From Terebella lapidaria (Eukaryota > Annelida > Polychaeta > Terebellida > Terebellidae): 64,000 bases of DNA. Positions 35,037 through 48,208 of the stretch are shown piece by piece. The notes under the pieces were generated by a model. The model saw nothing but the letters and a program-made list of their open reading frames with translations. It did no database searches and had not been told where the DNA came from. Both the position numbers and the translations under genes were made by a program. Location of the stretch: the NCBI GenBank assembly GCA_949152475.1, contig OX424568.1:9895667-9959666 (forward strand), read 5' to 3'. How positions within the stretch are numbered: position 1 is the stretch's first letter; every line of letters starts with the position of its first letter.

Positions 35037-35700
35037 CCTCAAACATTGGATAATTCAGGAAACATCACAGTGTGTTCAGTCTGATACTGAACATCAATTC
35101 TACTATAGGTGACCACTGACTATAATCCATCTGTCTCGAGAAGCAACGACTATTCCTGATTTGCAGAACAAATCAATGATTCAGAGGAACACACATGCAC
35201 CAATGAACCTTCCGTTAAAGAATCTCATGATTTTTACAATGTGTTACCATGTAATTTTCCAACATGGAACTGAAGCACATAAATAATCTCTGTATCCGAG
35301 ATTAGAGCTCGATCGATAACTACATGAGCAGCTTCGACACTGCATTATATATCGTCTGATACTGGTTTCCATAGAGATTTGTGGATCACTTTAATACCCA
35401 CACCACTCGTGAACATGGTGAAGGAGTAAACCGAGATAGAAATTTCACGAAAGACTATGAATGAATGAGTTTTATTCCTAGACCTTCTCCTCCCCCCCCC
35501 CCCCCAAAAGTATTGGTTCAGTATATATAATATTCTAGACGTACAATGACTGACGCCAAAACAAAATGTCAGCAGACGCGTGTTAATGGGTGGACACAAG
35601 TGTTCCGAATGATCAAAATCGAGTCCGTTATCGAGTCAATCAAATGCCTGAGGCAAAATCCAAAAACAAATTCACGAATGGCTCAAATGACTAGGTGGCA
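31641..35700. other. Gene-poor segment with repeats
   Basis: 31631-31660 is a lone end of the dispersed family. 32150-32480 is a diverged plus-orientation copy of it. 32500-34650 is the first copy of a duplicated segment. 35005-35040 is a CT-rich microsatellite and 35492-35505 a C run. A 159-codon frame at 33578-34057 is not kept open in the second copy, so I do not call it a gene. Confidence 0.55.
32500..34650 (+). repeat. Duplicated segment, copy 1
   Basis: Matches 36760-38400 in direct orientation. The best part is 32617-32890 against 36877-37130, nearly identical with a constant offset of 4260. Similarity fades on both sides and copy 1 is longer, with extra sequence after about 33950. 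Confidence 0.75.
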
Positions 35701-35734
35701 TTGTTTTGTGTTTATTGGGTAATATTGTGATTAG

Positions 35735-36031
35735 GTACTTACCTTGTGATTAGGTACTTATGTACTTGTCATATATCTATTCCATGGGGTTTGTTTCGGG
35801 TTTCTAAATTATTTTCATAGGTTGTTGGGCAGTTGTATACTAATTCCATCAGGTGTACAGTAGAAACAACTACATTTAACACACTGTGTGCCCCTGATTA
35901 CGCCAGTGTGTCTTTTGGTAAAGTATTTGGTCGGGCTTTGTTTCTATTGCAAAATATTGTGTTTTACGTTTGTTATTAGAATCATCAAAAATTGGCTGTA
36001 TTGGTGGTAATAGATTGATTCTTACATTGAC
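35735..36031 (-). repeat. Dispersed repeat family, minus copy
   Basis: The reverse complement shares with 43889-44215 the order GTAAG..ATCAATCTATTACC, AACAAAGCCCGACCAAA, ACACACTGGCG, CAGTGTGTTAAATGTAG, TGTACACCTGATGGAATTAG and CATGGAATAGATATATGAC. Confidence 0.75.
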
Positions 36032-36759
36032 TACAATTACAGCATTTGCTCGTAGGATATCATGCACCCCCTCGAGTTGATATATTCATTAGGGCTGATG
36101 TATCCTCAACATCATCAGCAATATTCAATAGTAAAGGCACGGGCCGAGCGCAACACACGTTTTCAGCCGTATTATCACAGATTGGCTGCTCCAGGATCCT
36201 CAAAGACGGTTGTTAACCAATATAATATATATAACAAACAAACAAAAAGCCATACAAAAAAAACAAATACCCTATCCCCCTATCGAGAAGTTGTGTGCAA
36301 TTTAGTTGTTTTTGAAAATGGTATAAAACTACCATTAGGCATAAAAGACACAAGCCTATTCATTGAAATAATATGAAGCAAAATATGCAGAATGCATCAA
36401 ATCTGCATAGATGGAAAAAAATATATTAAAAAAAGTTATTCCACAGTTAAAACTTCTGTAGAATCAAGTGTGTGTCGGGAACGGGGGACAAGCAGGGTAA
36501 AACATAGAAACGAACCCAACCGAATAAGTTTCATCCAAAAACACAATGGTACCTTCAGGAACAAACAGTTTGTGAATAAGCATGTGAGCAGTACAAATTG
36601 AAAAGAATACCAAGCCAACAGAACTCTGTTTGTTATCCAATTTCATGGTTTAATGCCAGACAAAATTTAACAAAATGGCAGCACTGTTTTAAGGGGCCAC
36701 ATAACGTCATCCTCCTGGGTTTTTTTTCTCGAAAATGTCTAATATTTCCATTCAATGGG

Positions 36760-38400
36760 CGTCAGAGGGTTGAAGATGTTGAAGATGTATGGGTATGGGA
36801 ATGACTTTTGGAATACCTTGTCAGTCTCATCCTTAAACTTTCCAGGTTGCTCCAAACCTATTGTGAATGAAACCATTCTTATTCAAACAATATATGTCCC
36901 GAATACATAGGTGACATATCAATAACACTCTGCTAGTGACCCGCCAACCAGTCCTGAGCATGATACATTTCCAATTATACAAGAGGGACATATCTCCAAG
37001 CCACAGAGAGAGCTCTCTCTAATCCCCGGAGGTTAAGGAAGAGACACATAACTGAATATATCAAAATATACGGGACATCAACCCGTCTGGTTTATCAGAT
37101 TGTTCTCCCAGAAGACTACTGTGCAGTGGCTCCCACGCAATAAATGGACCTCGAAAGAAGTTAATTATACAATGTTTGGTCTCACTGTAGTGACAGTATC
37201 TACCTTCATGGAATGTTTATCATATGCTACATGTTTCCCTTTGTAAGGGAATATATTAAAGGCATGCTTTGAAGGGTAAGTATGTGATATTTGTCAAGAT
37301 GTTCTTATCGAGAGATAAATTCATTTCAATTGAGTTTGCATCAATATCCAATGGGAATGTTCGTTTGGAAAATATAGTATTTGTAGACATATATATAGAT
37401 CTATAGATGCAATTCACGTTTGCAAGTCACTGCTACAGAAGATCATCCACACGGTTTATTTGATTCTGTACAGGAAAATTTATGTCCACATGAAAAAATA
37501 ACCTGCTACGTGAGTACTTGAGTAATCGTTCGAGCTGATGAATATCACTCACACAATAGATGATCATAAACAACACTCCATCTCCGTCATGTAACAATAG
37601 CACAAGCTTGGTGGAGAGCAAGCAGACACCGACAGCGAATCGGGTACCTTCTGACCCTCAACTACAAGGAAAGTAGTTACACTTACAGTCTCTCAGGACG
37701 GGATTACCAGACATAGATGTAGTAAGGTCAGCTACTGAAAGAACAATCCACATCATATATCGGAATTGAAAAACAAGATTACGTATGAAAGTAATGGACT
37801 TTCGATGAAGATATTGGATCAAATAATAATGGAAGCTGCAAAGATTGGCCACTTGTTCAGTATTCCTTGTAATGTCAGAATAAGCTTTACTACAGTATTA
37901 CTGCCAATGTCTTCTCGTTTCCGGTTTCAAACTGCTACTCAGCGATGACATGTACATGTATGTGTTTTGGTATCTCTTAGCGCCTGAAAACTTGTTTGGA
38001 AACTTGTTGAGTCACCAAAAGATGGAGTTGTAAAATTACGTCTTGTAAATCAAATCTACATTTGCATAGATCTCTCAGAATCAACGACCAAGGACTAGCT
38101 GGTTGTGATAAACTCCTGGTCGTTTTTTTTTATTAAAATCACGTTATACATATGATAGTGGGAATATTGCTTTTTTATTGTGTCCGTAGCTGAAGTTGAT
38201 ATTGTCAGGAGTTATTAACATTGTCAATACCTGAATGGGCAGATAATGGCACACAAGTATCATACACAAACAGTTGTGATCTAGCGTCTTGATAATTTTT
38301 TGTGTGCTTTGGAATAAGGAATTATATTATAATAAACAGCTTTCTGTCGTAAAATCTAAAAGTGACATATGGGGTGCAAAACGGTGAAATAAACATTTTC
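36760..38400 (+). repeat. Duplicated segment, copy 2
   Basis: Second copy of the segment at 32500-34650. It keeps the GTGACATATCAATAACACTC block and the later TCTTGACCC-like and CACAAGCTTGGTGGAGAGCA blocks with substitutions and indels. No common protein frame survives in both copies. Confidence 0.75.
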
Positions 38401-39631
38401 ATATCCACAACTAAACCTCGCTGATACTTTTGTGATGTCACTGAAACCAACTAGTGAACTGTTTTTTCGTTTGCATGTATACACCATAGATAACTGTCAT
38501 ATTTTTTACCTATCGAGTCCGCCATTTCCAAGTGAATTAAAAAGCTTTTAGTACATTTACTCACCGGAAGTAAAAAGATGCAATCCCGATGACTACCTGA
38601 TAAATTGGGCTCATCATTAATGCAATTCCACGGGTAATTAGATGAATTCGTTTGCTTCTGGTTATTGATGGCAATGCCACAGTTTCGGAGGACGCGGAAA
38701 TGAGACCACTAAACCAATGGGAACCCTGTAGTTTCAGGGAAGATAAAAGCATGGAATGAATAAGAAAATACATATAACAATACAGCCGTTCAGTTCATTC
38801 AGACACAAAATGAACGGAATGCAAATTCTCCACATAGTTGGGAAGTTCACATAGCTAAGAAGTACATGTGTCGACAAATATTCACAGCAAGATCTCGCAC
38901 CTGATTTCTTTCAATTATTTTTCATTGGCGAATGGGAGAAACTCCGCACATAGAGATAATAGCGGACTCGACTTTGATTGCCTGCATTGCTTCATAATTG
39001 ATATTGGTGGTAATAGATTGATACTTACATTCCTCATTTGTCGACACAAAATCCCATGCAGTGCTGCATCGGACCCTGTGTGCGAACAACCATTTATATC
39101 CCGAAGAGATATTGCCGAACACTTGTTCCTGCGGCAGTTCCAATACTGGTATTGCTCATTATTATGTATGAGATTATGTACGGTTCAGTTCCACATGTAA
39201 TCCCGTGTGCATATACACATAATATGCAACTTTTTAGTAATGTGGAACCTGTGTACTCATATTAACTACTAGAACAACGAAATATTGATAATATAAGTAA
39301 GAAATTCGAGGAATTAACATAAGAAACAAAGCCCATCAAAGTCCGTTGCTAAAGTTAGCAACATGACAAATATATCCACTACAAGAATGTAAGGGATCGA
39401 CACACATACACTGAGAATAAAGCCCTGAGTATGGATTATGGAATTGTTCATTTGGACCCATCACGTATCACTGTTGAAATATTTTGCCATTATCTGGTGG
39501 ACATTTATCTAGAGATTATACCTCGACCAGAGGACGACGAACCCACTTAATTTATTGGTGACATTTGACTCACTGTTATTGAACTTGATCTTTCAAGGTC
39601 AATCAAGCCCAAGTTCAATCATACCACTAAA
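38401..39631. other. Intergenic, no gene seen
   Basis: Short frames only. 38995-39030 is a lone end of the dispersed family in minus orientation. Confidence 0.55.
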
Positions 39632-39758
39632 GGGCCCAAGTATCATACACTGCGCCTTAATACTACTCGTCCACTAAATGAATGCCATTTAATCCGTCTG
39701 TCACCTTTTTAACCCTTATTGAATACAGAGGAAGGCGCAGTGAATGATACCTGGGCCC
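39632..39758. mobile_element. Short MITE (GGCCCAAG family), copy 3
   Basis: GGGCCCAAGTATCATACAC at the left and the near inverse GAATGATACCTGGGCCC at the right, with the shared interior CTTAATACTACTCGTCCACT. Confidence 0.8.
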
Positions 39759-42701
39759 CATAAAGCTAGTATGCGTCATCATTATCATTGTAATTCACGA
39801 TAAATAGGGTGATGTCCATTGTACAAACAACTAGTGTGGAACTATATTGTAGGATCAGATATGCAATACAATATTACAACAGAAATTTGCGCATAGAGCC
39901 ATGAGCGATACTTGTCAGTCGCGAATCAATTGCAAAGTGAAGAATTTAATACATTATCAATCTATAATGAATACACTTTATGTGTACTCAGCAAATACAT
40001 GAATACATTTTAACTAATGAACTATATTAGTTCGTGCCAATTCCACCACATCAAATAATTTAGAATGCTTTTAGTGGACCCACTCATCTCAAAAGGCACG
40101 GTGTCTTTCAGATACATGTAGCTATGTAATGTAGTGGCTTTAATAGTAGCGTGCGCAAATTCAATGCAATTGCTTCACTACTGTTCTGAGTGAAGCAATA
40201 AGTACCTAATTCTGAATGTAGGATCTGTACGATTGTGCATGCAATAGTTTGAGAGAAAAGAATTTTACGCCATACAAAGTGCTTATTTTCGTTGCTTCTG
40301 GCAAATAAATCACGGTCAAATCACTGCGTTATAAAACGGACATAATGCCAAGTCAGGTGGAGAAAGATGAAGATTGGAAGATGACAAATTAGTTGCTCAT
40401 AGAAATCCTACTGTTTTAGGCAGGGATAGGCATTCGAAATGCTACATCGTGAGCAACTTGTATACGTTCTTCATGGGTTTCCATTTATTTTTCATTGATT
40501 CTGTTCGAAACTGATAAACACACTTCGAATGTGAATTCAAAGTTTTTCACCAAAGGGTTATTGTACTCGTAACTACATTTCAAAGAATATTCTGAACGCC
40601 GGAGTGGTCTGATTGGTTATCAAAACAGATCTACCACCACCGAGATATGTTTTCGAAATGGAATCCACGATGGGTGCTAATGTGAATATGAAATACTCAC
40701 TATTGAAATAATTGATTTCAAATCCATACTAACAGCTCTTGAAAAATTAAGCGACGTAAATATTGCTTGATTTTGAAAGTGTGTTATGTCTTATGACACC
40801 GAGTCTATAAGACAGCTTCCAATCATTATATCCAACCGAGATGTATAGTGTAGTCAAAATTAGTTTTTCTGTCCAGTCTGGTAGGATTTATTGCGCGTGG
40901 TTGACCTCCCTCTGTGCTACGAAGTCACAAAGAACACTCCCCTGGGACATGTATCTTGGGCGCAGCTGTTTTCTCTCCGATAAACAACACTTCATAAATT
41001 TAGAGCCACCTTCGGTCAATCACGACGCTCCTTGGCGTGTGCATTTGCATATATATTGGAAGTAAGTGGCGTGGTTGTTCACTGTGTCTTTAAGTTGCAA
41101 TTGTGGGCAGTTTGTATTTTATGTACATTTAACTATATCACCATCACTATAAATTATCCCAATACAAATATACCACTATATCATTCAACTACAGCATACA
41201 AACACATGATAGTCAATTTCTATTCTGGATATACCACACGTACCTGGGCTAACAATGAATATTTCAAAACTTGCCTGAAACAAAAGTGAAGCATGATGCG
41301 TTGTGTTACACAATTATTGATGTATACCTTTCGTTCTCTTCTCGATTTAGAAATAAAGGGAAAACTCATCAATTCTCTAATGAAGTTAATTTCAGGTACT
41401 CAGTATTTGTGATCAGTGTCTTCAATATTACCAATCCCGAACGTCGAACCATCTACGTTTCTGAAATTGAATATGAATATGAAACAAACTCGAAAGGTAT
41501 GAAGTATAGTCGAATTTGTTCCAAACACAATTATATAAAGCGGTGATTACATATGTATGAATATATTCCCTTTCAGTGTTTATATCAACATCAATATACC
41601 ATGTAATAAAAATGACATTATACATGTACAACGTCGGAATCTGTGACTTGTAGCAAGAATTGTCAATTGGACGGAAAGGCGATTTCCCCTATCATTGGCA
41701 ATGTTCCTTGAATCTACTGATTTCTTGTCGCATTGCAATCCATCCATTCTCCAATAATAGTCAATATGACAAGGGATACTATGAACAGCTTTCCTTATCT
41801 ATAATTGAACATCTTCATTTGGACGTCGATTTCCTGCTAATGTGCCATCTGCGAAGTGAAATAAACTGGGTGGAAACGAATGTTTTTCGTGGAAACTTCA
41901 CACTTTAGATTTTAACTAATGGGCATTTTGAAAACATTGAAGTACTTAGAAGTTGTAAGAAGTATTATAACGCCCCTCCCTTCTTTGATTTCCAATTTGA
42001 TCTGGTGGCTATATGAATTTCCTGTCGTACAATAACATTTGCATGATTTATGGTCGAAAAAAAGCCCACAAACGTTCTGAACGCGAGTTCTCGAGAGAAT
42101 AATGGAAACCAGTTGTCCTTGCACCCACTGGAGACGAGAACGTTTGATCGTGTTGATTAGACTTCAAAATTATCCTATATACATGTGGGTCGAAGTATGA
42201 TGGACCTTCTCTAGAAACGGGGCCCAGACAACCCGTAATCGGTTCGAAAGGCACGTACCAATAGGAAGAATCAATGACCCAACGTTACTGGTTTGTCGCT
42301 GACTGTCTCATAAACGTCCCAGTTGAAGGTTCATCCTAACAAAATGTCGGTGGCTGATATATGCCATATTTTTTGTTCAATGGAACTCTCCGGGGAAAAC
42401 TTACTAAATCACCTGACAAGCAGGGATTGCAAACCTTCGCTCCTTAGGTTCATCACTATAGTTTCATCTAATTGAATATTTAAATTTTTGTGATAATAAG
42501 GGATTTTGGTCATACGACCTGAAACCTATTATCCCGAATGATTCTTCATATTATGCTTACCACGTACAAATCCATACACATACCAAAATAAGCTGGAGCA
42601 CTTCGTGTTTGGTGTATTTATGAAGTAAATTTGTCGAAAATCGCTGATATTTTTGAGGCTATAGTTAATTAGACCAAAAATTAGAGGATATCTGGAAACT
42701 A
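39759..42701. other. Intergenic, no gene seen
   Basis: AT-rich. Several 70-90 codon frames without domain features around 40.8-41.9 kb. No repeat structure recognised. Confidence 0.5.
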
Positions 42702-43808
42702 CGGAAGCGTATTAGGGCCACATGAGTTTTTTTAAAGTTCAATTTGTCAACTTATTATCTCGATAAATCGAGTTAGTTATCTCGATAAATCGACTTTTTA
42801 TCTCGATAAATCGAGATATTATCTCGATAAATCGAGTTAATTATTTCGATAAATCGAGATAGTATCTCGATAAATCGACTTAGGACAGACATTTAAAGTA
42901 CAAGTAAAATGAATATGCATCGACCATAGGCGAGCCATAACATTTCATCGGTTACCTTGGCAACGATAGGACAAGGAAAATATACTGATTACTCATATTG
43001 AAAACTATATGGAGTGAATTATTAACAGTCATTGCATTAATCTCTGAAATAATACCAAACTATACAATTGAAGAAGCCGTTACAGATAACTTTACGAATA
43101 TACCTCAATCCATGTTTAATAGCTAAAGAATTGTAAAAAAAAAATTATAACATTTTCATTGATGAACATGTTGCATCTTTATAAGAGATAGTGATATAGT
43201 GACTTAATTAATGTTTTAATTAGGTAGTTTGGTCTGTATTATTCAATATTTAACGTTTTAATGGTCGATCATATAAGCCTATTCAACATATGAATAATGT
43301 GACTCTAAACATATTTCCATTTTACTTGAACTTTAAATGCCTAAGACATAAGTCGATTTATCGAGATAATAACTCGATTTATCGAGATAACTAACTCGAT
43401 TTATCGAGATAATATCTCGATAAATCGAGATAATTAAGTCGATTTATCGAGATAATAACTTGATAAATCGAGATAATTAAGTCGATTTATCGAGATAATT
43501 AACTCGATTTATCGAGATAAATAACTCGATTTATCAAATAAATAACTCGATTTATCGACTTATTATCTCGATAAATCGACTTAATTATCTCGATTTATCG
43601 AGATATTATCTCGATAAATCGAGTTATTATCTCGATAAATCGACTTATGTCTTAGGCATTTAAAGTTCAAGTAAAATGGAAATATGTTTAGAGTCACATT
43701 ATTCATATGTTAATAAGTCGATTTATCGAGATAATATCTCGATTTATCTAGATAATAGTCGACAAATTGAATTGAAAAAAGAAGTCATGTGGCCCTAATA
43801 CGCTTCCG
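42702..43808. mobile_element. Foldback element with palindromic CTCGATAAATCGAG arrays, TA target duplication
   Basis: Termini CGGAAGCGTATTAGGGCCAC (42702) and its inverse (to 43808) are flanked by TA on both sides. Inside lie blocks of TATCTCGATAAATCGAG-type units at 42756-42885, 43342-43640 and 43708-43755, in both orientations. A further pair of near-identical inverted arms of about 77 bp (about 43282-43360 and 43637-43716, with TTAAATGCCTAAGACATAAG) lies within. No coding capacity. Confidence 0.85.
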
Positions 43809-43888
43809 TAGGAAACAGATGCCATACTGCCCATACTATATTATTATTAATGATACATACCCGGTATCTTTTTTAGACCCACATTTAT

Positions 43889-44215
43889 GTAAGTATCAAT
43901 CTATTTCCACCAATACAGTCAGAGTTTGATGATGCCATTAACAAACGTAAAATACAACATTTTGCAATAGAAACAAAGCCCGACCAAATTGACACACTGG
44001 CGTCGTCAGGGGCAGACAGTGTGTTAAATGTAGTTGCTTCTACTGTACACCTGGTGGAATTAGTATACAACAACCTATGAAAATAATTTAGAAATCCGAA
44101 ACAACCCATGGAATAGATATATGACAAGGTACATAAGTACCTAATCACAAGCCAGATGGCTACTGAGTTGATAGTATCTTCGGGGCCAGAGTTAATGTCC
44201 GCCAGCAGTGACACA
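43889..44215 (+). repeat. Dispersed repeat family, reference-like plus copy
   Basis: Starts GTAAGTATCAATCTATT and contains AGGGGCAGACAGTGTG, TGTACACCTGGTGGAATTAG and GATGGCTACTGAGTTGATAG. Related copies: 47205-47545 (+), 35735-36031 (-), 32150-32480 (+), 10310-10460 (-), 55320-55445 (-), 46255-46480 (+). Lone ends are at 31631, 38995, 44228, 59190 and 59850. The class is unknown. Confidence 0.8.
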
Positions 44216-44507
44216 GACTCAGTGGTATGAATGTAAGTATCAATCTAGACCTATTAACACCAATACAATGTATTTGCCTACCAGGAAAAAGTCACCAAAC
44301 AGCTGCCTATTTTTTTAACGAAAAGTCTAGAACTACTTTAGTCAAATGATTTCCAGATTGAGGCTATTAAATACCAAGGATGACTAACCAGCTTAGTCGG
44401 CTAAAAATACGTAACGTTACTTTGTGAAACATGCCGCTGGAAAGTGATGTTGTGATCAAACGTCGGTCCACACATGGGAAATGGCTATCACGTGTTTCGT
44501 TACAATA

Positions 44508-45345
44508 AGGCCTAAAAATTAATTTTCTGTTTCTCGTCCCCGCCCGCCCGTGTTCTGAAGCAGCCTCCCGGATTTTTTTATTTGCGATTCTCAAATAAAA
44601 AATAAAAAGTGTTGCCGCCCCTATTTTGAGGATAGTGAAAGATCGACAAACCGAATCACAGCATGAAACTTAATATATTTAAGCATATATTTAACTTACC
44701 TCCTTGTTTTCACTCTCCGCCAAATGAGACAAAGATGCTACCAGTTTTCAAAAACAGTTATTCTATGTGGTTACGTGTATATAATAATACATATACAATT
44801 GTGATCAAGAATTGATTTACTATATTCCTCATGTTATATTTCAAAGGACATATCAACTGATAGAACGGTTCTCAACAATTACTCATCACTGAAATATATT
44901 ATCAACTGATGGTTTTTGATAATAATACTACTAGTACATAGAATCATCCTGTCTGTGCTGACTGCTATAATGATGGCACACCAGTAGTGCCAATGTGCCT
45001 GGCCAAGAGGTTTCAAGCTAAAATAAATCAAGCCTCTAGAAATGAAATCATTAAAGTCATGTATTACACATGATTTCAATTCAAAAGGCTTGATTTATTT
45101 GGGCTTGAATGCGTCTGTGCACAAGTGTTTTTTTAATCAATCAATAAATCAAATTTATTTTCATATGTGTGAAATGTCATCCCACCAAAAATAAAAAGTG
45201 CCTCCCTACCCAATTTTCTGTCGAGCTGAGGACGGTATTTTTTGCAAAATAAAAAATGAAAAATAAAACATAAAATGTCCCTCCCTACCCGGTTTTGAAA
45301 AAAATAGGAGGACGAGAAACAGAAAATAATTTTCTTTAGGCCTAA
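44508..45345. mobile_element. Terminal-inverted-repeat element (~840 bp)
   Basis: AGGCCTAAAAATTAATTTTC then TGTTTCTCGTCC at the left is mirrored by GGACGAGAAACA then GAAAATAATTTTC and TTTAGGCCT at the right. No transposase between. The interior has AAATAAAAAGTG motifs near both ends. Confidence 0.7.
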
Positions 45346-46725
45346 ACATCAGAATTAGAAGCTGCACAATTTGCCGATGTATTACGGTTGATCAAAACAT
45401 TGGCAAGAATGAGAAAAGGTTTTCAAACAATCTGCAGTGTCTTTCAATGTGAAATAATGTGGTTCAACATTTTTGTCAATGCGTAGTGCAAAAGGATTTA
45501 CATTGTTGTGCGATGCTTGCCTTCACATAAGGAAAGACTGGCCCATTTCACTCTTTTTACATTTTTGTCTTACGTAAAGACACCACTTCATATTGATATC
45601 AAAAATAGATCAACCCACTTGATATAAACGACAATCAACATCTTTTACTACTTATCATTGGTATTCCCCATTATCAACGTGAACAACAAGAGGATCAATA
45701 GCCAATACACACATGGACAACCAGGGTATTCCCACTAATATAACTAGTAATCTAAGTAAGTGTTCCTCTAAAATCAATCACCAATAGGATTAACTCTAGG
45801 GAAGGTCAACTGAATAACGCAGGCGCAAACACCTGGCCTCTAGTTATTGACACCGATCCAGAGCTCGCTTGCACATTGACAATGCCAATATCTATTATTA
45901 TTTGTGTGGAGTGCGGAGTGCTGAAAGATGCGTCACTATATATTGTCATGCAACGTCCCATCATTAAATTATTTTAGATTATTGCATTGAGCTTGTGTAG
46001 ATTACGAATTAATGGTTTCTAAGTATTGTTGTCAGTCAAGTGTACCCCGGCAGCCGAATTTCGGCCCACTCAAAATTATACAATACTCAGAGACAAAGAC
46101 ATTACATTTGATGAGGTCAAGCAATATGTCAAATTGAGCAACAGGTACACATTTTCTTCAATTTTCTCAAAATTGTCATATTCATCCCTCACCAGTACCA
46201 CAAGATTGTGATGAACAGGCGAAGTCAATAAAACCCCCCAAATGGATAAATTTGAACCAAAATATATGTATCAAAATCAACACTGGTGTACCAGGGGCAG
46301 AACTGTAGTATGTAGATTTTCTATTGTATGCCTGATAGGAGTAGACAATATCTTCTCAACAACCGATCAAAACAATTAAGAAATACCTTAAGAAATATGA
46401 ATTCTAACCCTGTCAAGTAGGTGCGTGACAGGTATATGGATTGATTGACGATTGTAACGTTCACTATAAACTTGATTCGCTATTTGTTTCAGACTCATTT
46501 TTGGAACGGATTTGAAAGAAAGCCAAGATTTCCAAACTTTCTCAGATATGTATCACTCAGCTTATTAAATTTGACATACATGAAGCATTGGTAAAAGTTA
46601 TATGCCCTCAGGGCCAGGGCCAGAAACACGTAAAAATACAGAATGTTTACATTTTTTACATTCTGGCACATGCATAGGGTATAGGCAATGACATTTTTTG
46701 TCAAATTATACATGAATTACATCAT
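45346..46725. other. Intergenic, no gene seen
   Basis: Holds a weak copy of the dispersed family (46255-46480) and otherwise nothing recognisable. Confidence 0.5.
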
Positions 46726-46848
46726 GGTTTGTTTTATATTGGCCCTTTGTATGGGCCCTGACAAGATTATAATCCTTCTGGGCTACCGGCCCTCAGGCAT
46801 ATTTACATCTTGTCCTGGCCCATACACGGGTCAATATAAAACAAACCT
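46726..46848. mobile_element. Palindromic element with GGCCC-rich arms
   Basis: GGTTTGTTTTATATTGGCCC at the left returns as GGGTCAATATAAAACAAACC at the right. Arms are about 45-50 bp with the inner TATGGGCC and GACAAGAT also paired. A related CCCTCAGGGCC fragment precedes it at 46603. Confidence 0.7.
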
Positions 46849-47204
46849 TGAAATAATATCGAAATATTCAAACTCGTACTCCATATTTGCCTCTCTACAA
46901 AGAATTCACAACTGTGCAAACTTGTCTACAAACCACTGAACCAATGTCGGTAAAGAGTTCAAACAGTTATCACACTTCCAGCATTCTTCATGTCCAATGG
47001 GAGCTATCAGGCTGCGAAATTAAATGTTCAAACTGACTATATTTCAATAAAAGGGAGCTACTATATCTTCGGAAAAAACAATAGTACGGGTCTGAGACTA
47101 TGGTCAAAGTGACTAGAAAAAGAACTAGAAAGTGTATTTTATCATGATGTTTGCCACCTGATATATATTGAATAAATCTGCAGGCTAGGGTCTGCAATAT
47201 CTGA

Positions 47205-47545
47205 AATGTATGTATCAACCTATTACCGCTGTTAACCAAATTTTGATGATACCAATAAAAAACCTAATATCAAAAACTTTCAGAAAAGAAACAAAGCCCA
47301 CCAAACATTCATATCTAAAGTCACACTGGCGTCATCAGGGGCAGACAGTGTGTAATTATAGTTATTTCTATTGTACACCAGATGGAAATAGTGTACAACT
47401 GCCCAACAACTTATCAAAACAATTTAGACATCCGAAATAAACCCCGTGAAATAGGTGTATGACAAGTACATAAGTACCCGATCACAAGCCAAAAGGCTAC
47501 TGAGTTGATGGTATCCTCGGGGACAGAATTAACGTCCACCAGCTA
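47205..47545 (+). repeat. Dispersed repeat family, plus copy
   Basis: Parallel to 43889-44215 throughout (AACAAAGCCCACCAAA, CACACTGGCGTCATCAGG, GGCTACTGAGTTGATGGTAT). Confidence 0.8.
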
Positions 47546-48208
47546 CATGTAAATGTTTAGTTTTGTATCACACCCACATGTGAAACATAGCAAGTTTCTT
47601 GGTGACTATATGACTCTTCAATATATGAACCAATCTACCCATTTTTAAATGGATAAAGTGGTAGTTCAACCTGACAGCTTTTGTTCAGCTTTGACACCAC
47701 AAAAGTACCGGAAATTTCTGTTTTCCGAAATGAAACGAAATTATTATCGAAAGTAGGCCTACACCTCCGTCGTAACATGCTAGAAATTGATTGTGATTGA
47801 TAGTAATGCCCCAAAGAATCAATATGACTTGACCTCTAGATTGTTTGCTGCACTTGTCCATGCAAGTGGGTAGTGTCAGAATCATGAAAACATACCATAA
47901 CCAATAATAAGGGCGCTACTGAATTTGATAAATTGCGGAGTGCCTGAGTATCCACATAGATTCATGAGAGAGTAGATGTATCGATGACAGTTTGATGTAG
48001 CATCAATTGTTTTCTTGCCCTAATTTCTTTGATATTGTCAATATTCATATCAATGGTTATATCTCATTGTTTTTCATATGTCATTCAGGGATTACACTCC
48101 TAAAATGGAAGTATTGTTAACAATCCAGATCCAGGACCCATAACACATTACATGGTATCATACCTGCAAAGGTTCGAGCCAGTCTTGTAGCTTTTACTCC
48201 GTGATCAA
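47546..48208. other. Intergenic, no gene seen
   Basis: Nothing recognisable beyond AT-rich spacer. Confidence 0.5.
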
